A DNA stretch of 6,486 bases from Anaerobacillus sp. (GTDB taxonomy: Bacteria; Bacillota; Bacilli; Bacillales_H; Anaerobacillaceae): the NCBI GenBank assembly GCA_007120055.1, contig SKOL01000596.1, forward strand, positions 1 to 6,486. The letters are read 5' to 3'. A program made the translations under genes and the position numbers. The notes below the pieces were generated by a model. It did no database searches. It saw only the letters and a program-made list of their open reading frames with translations, and was not told where the DNA came from. This document shows, one piece after another, positions 6,101-6,486 of this stretch. Each line of letters starts with the position of its first letter. Position 1 is the stretch's first letter.

Positions 6101-6204
6101 AAAAAGTAATCTTAAATTAGAAATTACAAAACTTTATGTGAAACCATGAGTTTCGTTGTTGAACTAAGCTTTAGTCAAAAATATTTTGGGATTTTACAAG
6201 TTTT

Positions 6205-6222
6205 ATGTAATCTGCATTACAT
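6205..6222 (+). promoter_or_regulatory. 18-bp palindrome, candidate operator
   Basis: ATGTAAT (6205-6211) and ATTACAT (6216-6222) form perfect 7-bp arms around CTGC. The half-site differs from the Fnr/Rex sites upstream. It lies roughly 40 bases before TAATAT (6251-6256), a -10-like box with no good -35 box, as expected for an activated promoter. ATGTA/TACAT arms resemble NsrR-type sites only loosely, so the regulator is unknown. Confidence 0.4.
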
Positions 6223-6282
6223 TTTTCCTAGTTTTCCCATATGCTTAGTTTAATATATAGAAATACAACTCTCGTTATGAGG

Positions 6283-6287
6283 GGAGG
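6283..6287 (+). promoter_or_regulatory. Ribosome binding site of the cytochrome gene
   Basis: GGAGG within a G-rich run (6281-6291) lies 9 bases before ATG at 6297. It decides the start, because no upstream in-frame start has such a site. Confidence 0.85.
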
Positions 6288-6296
6288 GGGGAGAAG

Positions 6297-6486
6297 ATGA
6301 AAGGTTTACTTCAGAAGCTAGATAAGAAGTTGATGTTATTTACATTAATTGGGGTGTTTGTAGGAATAGCATTTTTTGCTACTACTGATGGAGCGATCAA
6401 TGCGACGGATACACCGGAGTTTTGTGCTAGTTGCCATGTGTACGAAAGTACAATTACTAATTTCGAAGCTTCAAACCATGCAACAC
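6297..6486 (+). CDS. NapC/NirT/NrfH-family membrane-anchored multiheme cytochrome c, 3' end cut by window
   Basis: Proteins of this family take electrons from menaquinol at the outer face of the membrane and pass them to reductases, for example NrfA nitrite reductase when the partner is NrfH. Only 63 residues are visible. A short basic N-terminus (Lys2, Lys7, Lys10, Lys11) precedes one membrane segment at about 12-28, which serves as an uncleaved anchor. The first heme-binding motif CASCH follows at 43-47 in the setting TDTPEFCASCH, and His61 in SNHAT matches the conserved His shortly before the second heme motif in NrfH/NapC. The residue two after the heme His is Tyr49, where family members I remember have Met. 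The upstream region carries Fnr/Rex-like operators, in keeping with anaerobic expression. The total length and number of hemes, and thus NrfH versus NapC or another branch, cannot be decided here. Downstream genes would tell. Confidence 0.85.
   Translation, partial: MKGLLQKLDKKLMLFTLIGVFVGIAFFATTDGAINATDTPEFCASCHVYESTITNFEASNHAT

Noticed and set aside
6140..6154. GAAAC-N5-GTTTC inverted repeat
   Set aside because: Five-base arms are short, and the sequence does not match the neighbouring operators or end in a T-run.

Overview
The window looks like chromosomal DNA of a low-GC Gram-positive bacterium of the Bacillaceae. The genes are AT-rich, start codons are preceded by strong AGGAGG-type ribosome binding sites, TTG and GTG starts are used, and the peptide transporter has the D-F-A-B-C gene order of the Bacillus subtilis app operon. 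The surface lipoprotein is very acidic (about 95 Asp/Glu against about 35 Lys/Arg by hand count), which suggests an alkaliphile or salt-adapted member. This organism call is inference; no database was searched.

Positions 1-5282 hold an ABC oligopeptide importer, all on the + strand. The window opens inside appD (ATPase, N-terminal part missing). It is followed by appF (second ATPase, overlapping appD by one base), appA (substrate-binding lipoprotein, TTG start), appB and appC (the two permeases; appC has a GTG start). AppA captures peptides outside the membrane, AppB/AppC form the channel, and AppD/AppF hydrolyse ATP. A hairpin without a T-run lies between appA and appB, and a clear rho-independent terminator closes the operon at 5305-5333.

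Positions 5334-6296 are about 960 bases without a convincing protein gene, but they are rich in signals. In order: a 13-base direct repeat; a GC-rich multi-hairpin repeat at 5405-5584 whose ends resemble a dispersed intergenic repeat I recall from Bacillaceae; a good promoter (5605-5634) followed about 90 bases later by a second strong terminator (5691-5732), which together could make a small structured RNA; and two similar copies of a regulatory module (5794-5856 and 6037-6100). Each module has two Fnr/Rex-type palindromes (TGTGA-N6-TCACA, each 9 of 10) and a -10-like box at the same offset. Between the modules is a possible 21-codon ORF with a good ribosome binding site, and after them an 18-bp palindrome.

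At 6297 a NapC/NirT/NrfH-family membrane-anchored multiheme cytochrome c begins and runs off the window. Such proteins pass electrons from menaquinol to anaerobic reductases such as nitrite reductase. That fits oxygen- or redox-controlled operators upstream, so the most notable part of the window is this large, duplicated control region ahead of an anaerobic respiration gene.
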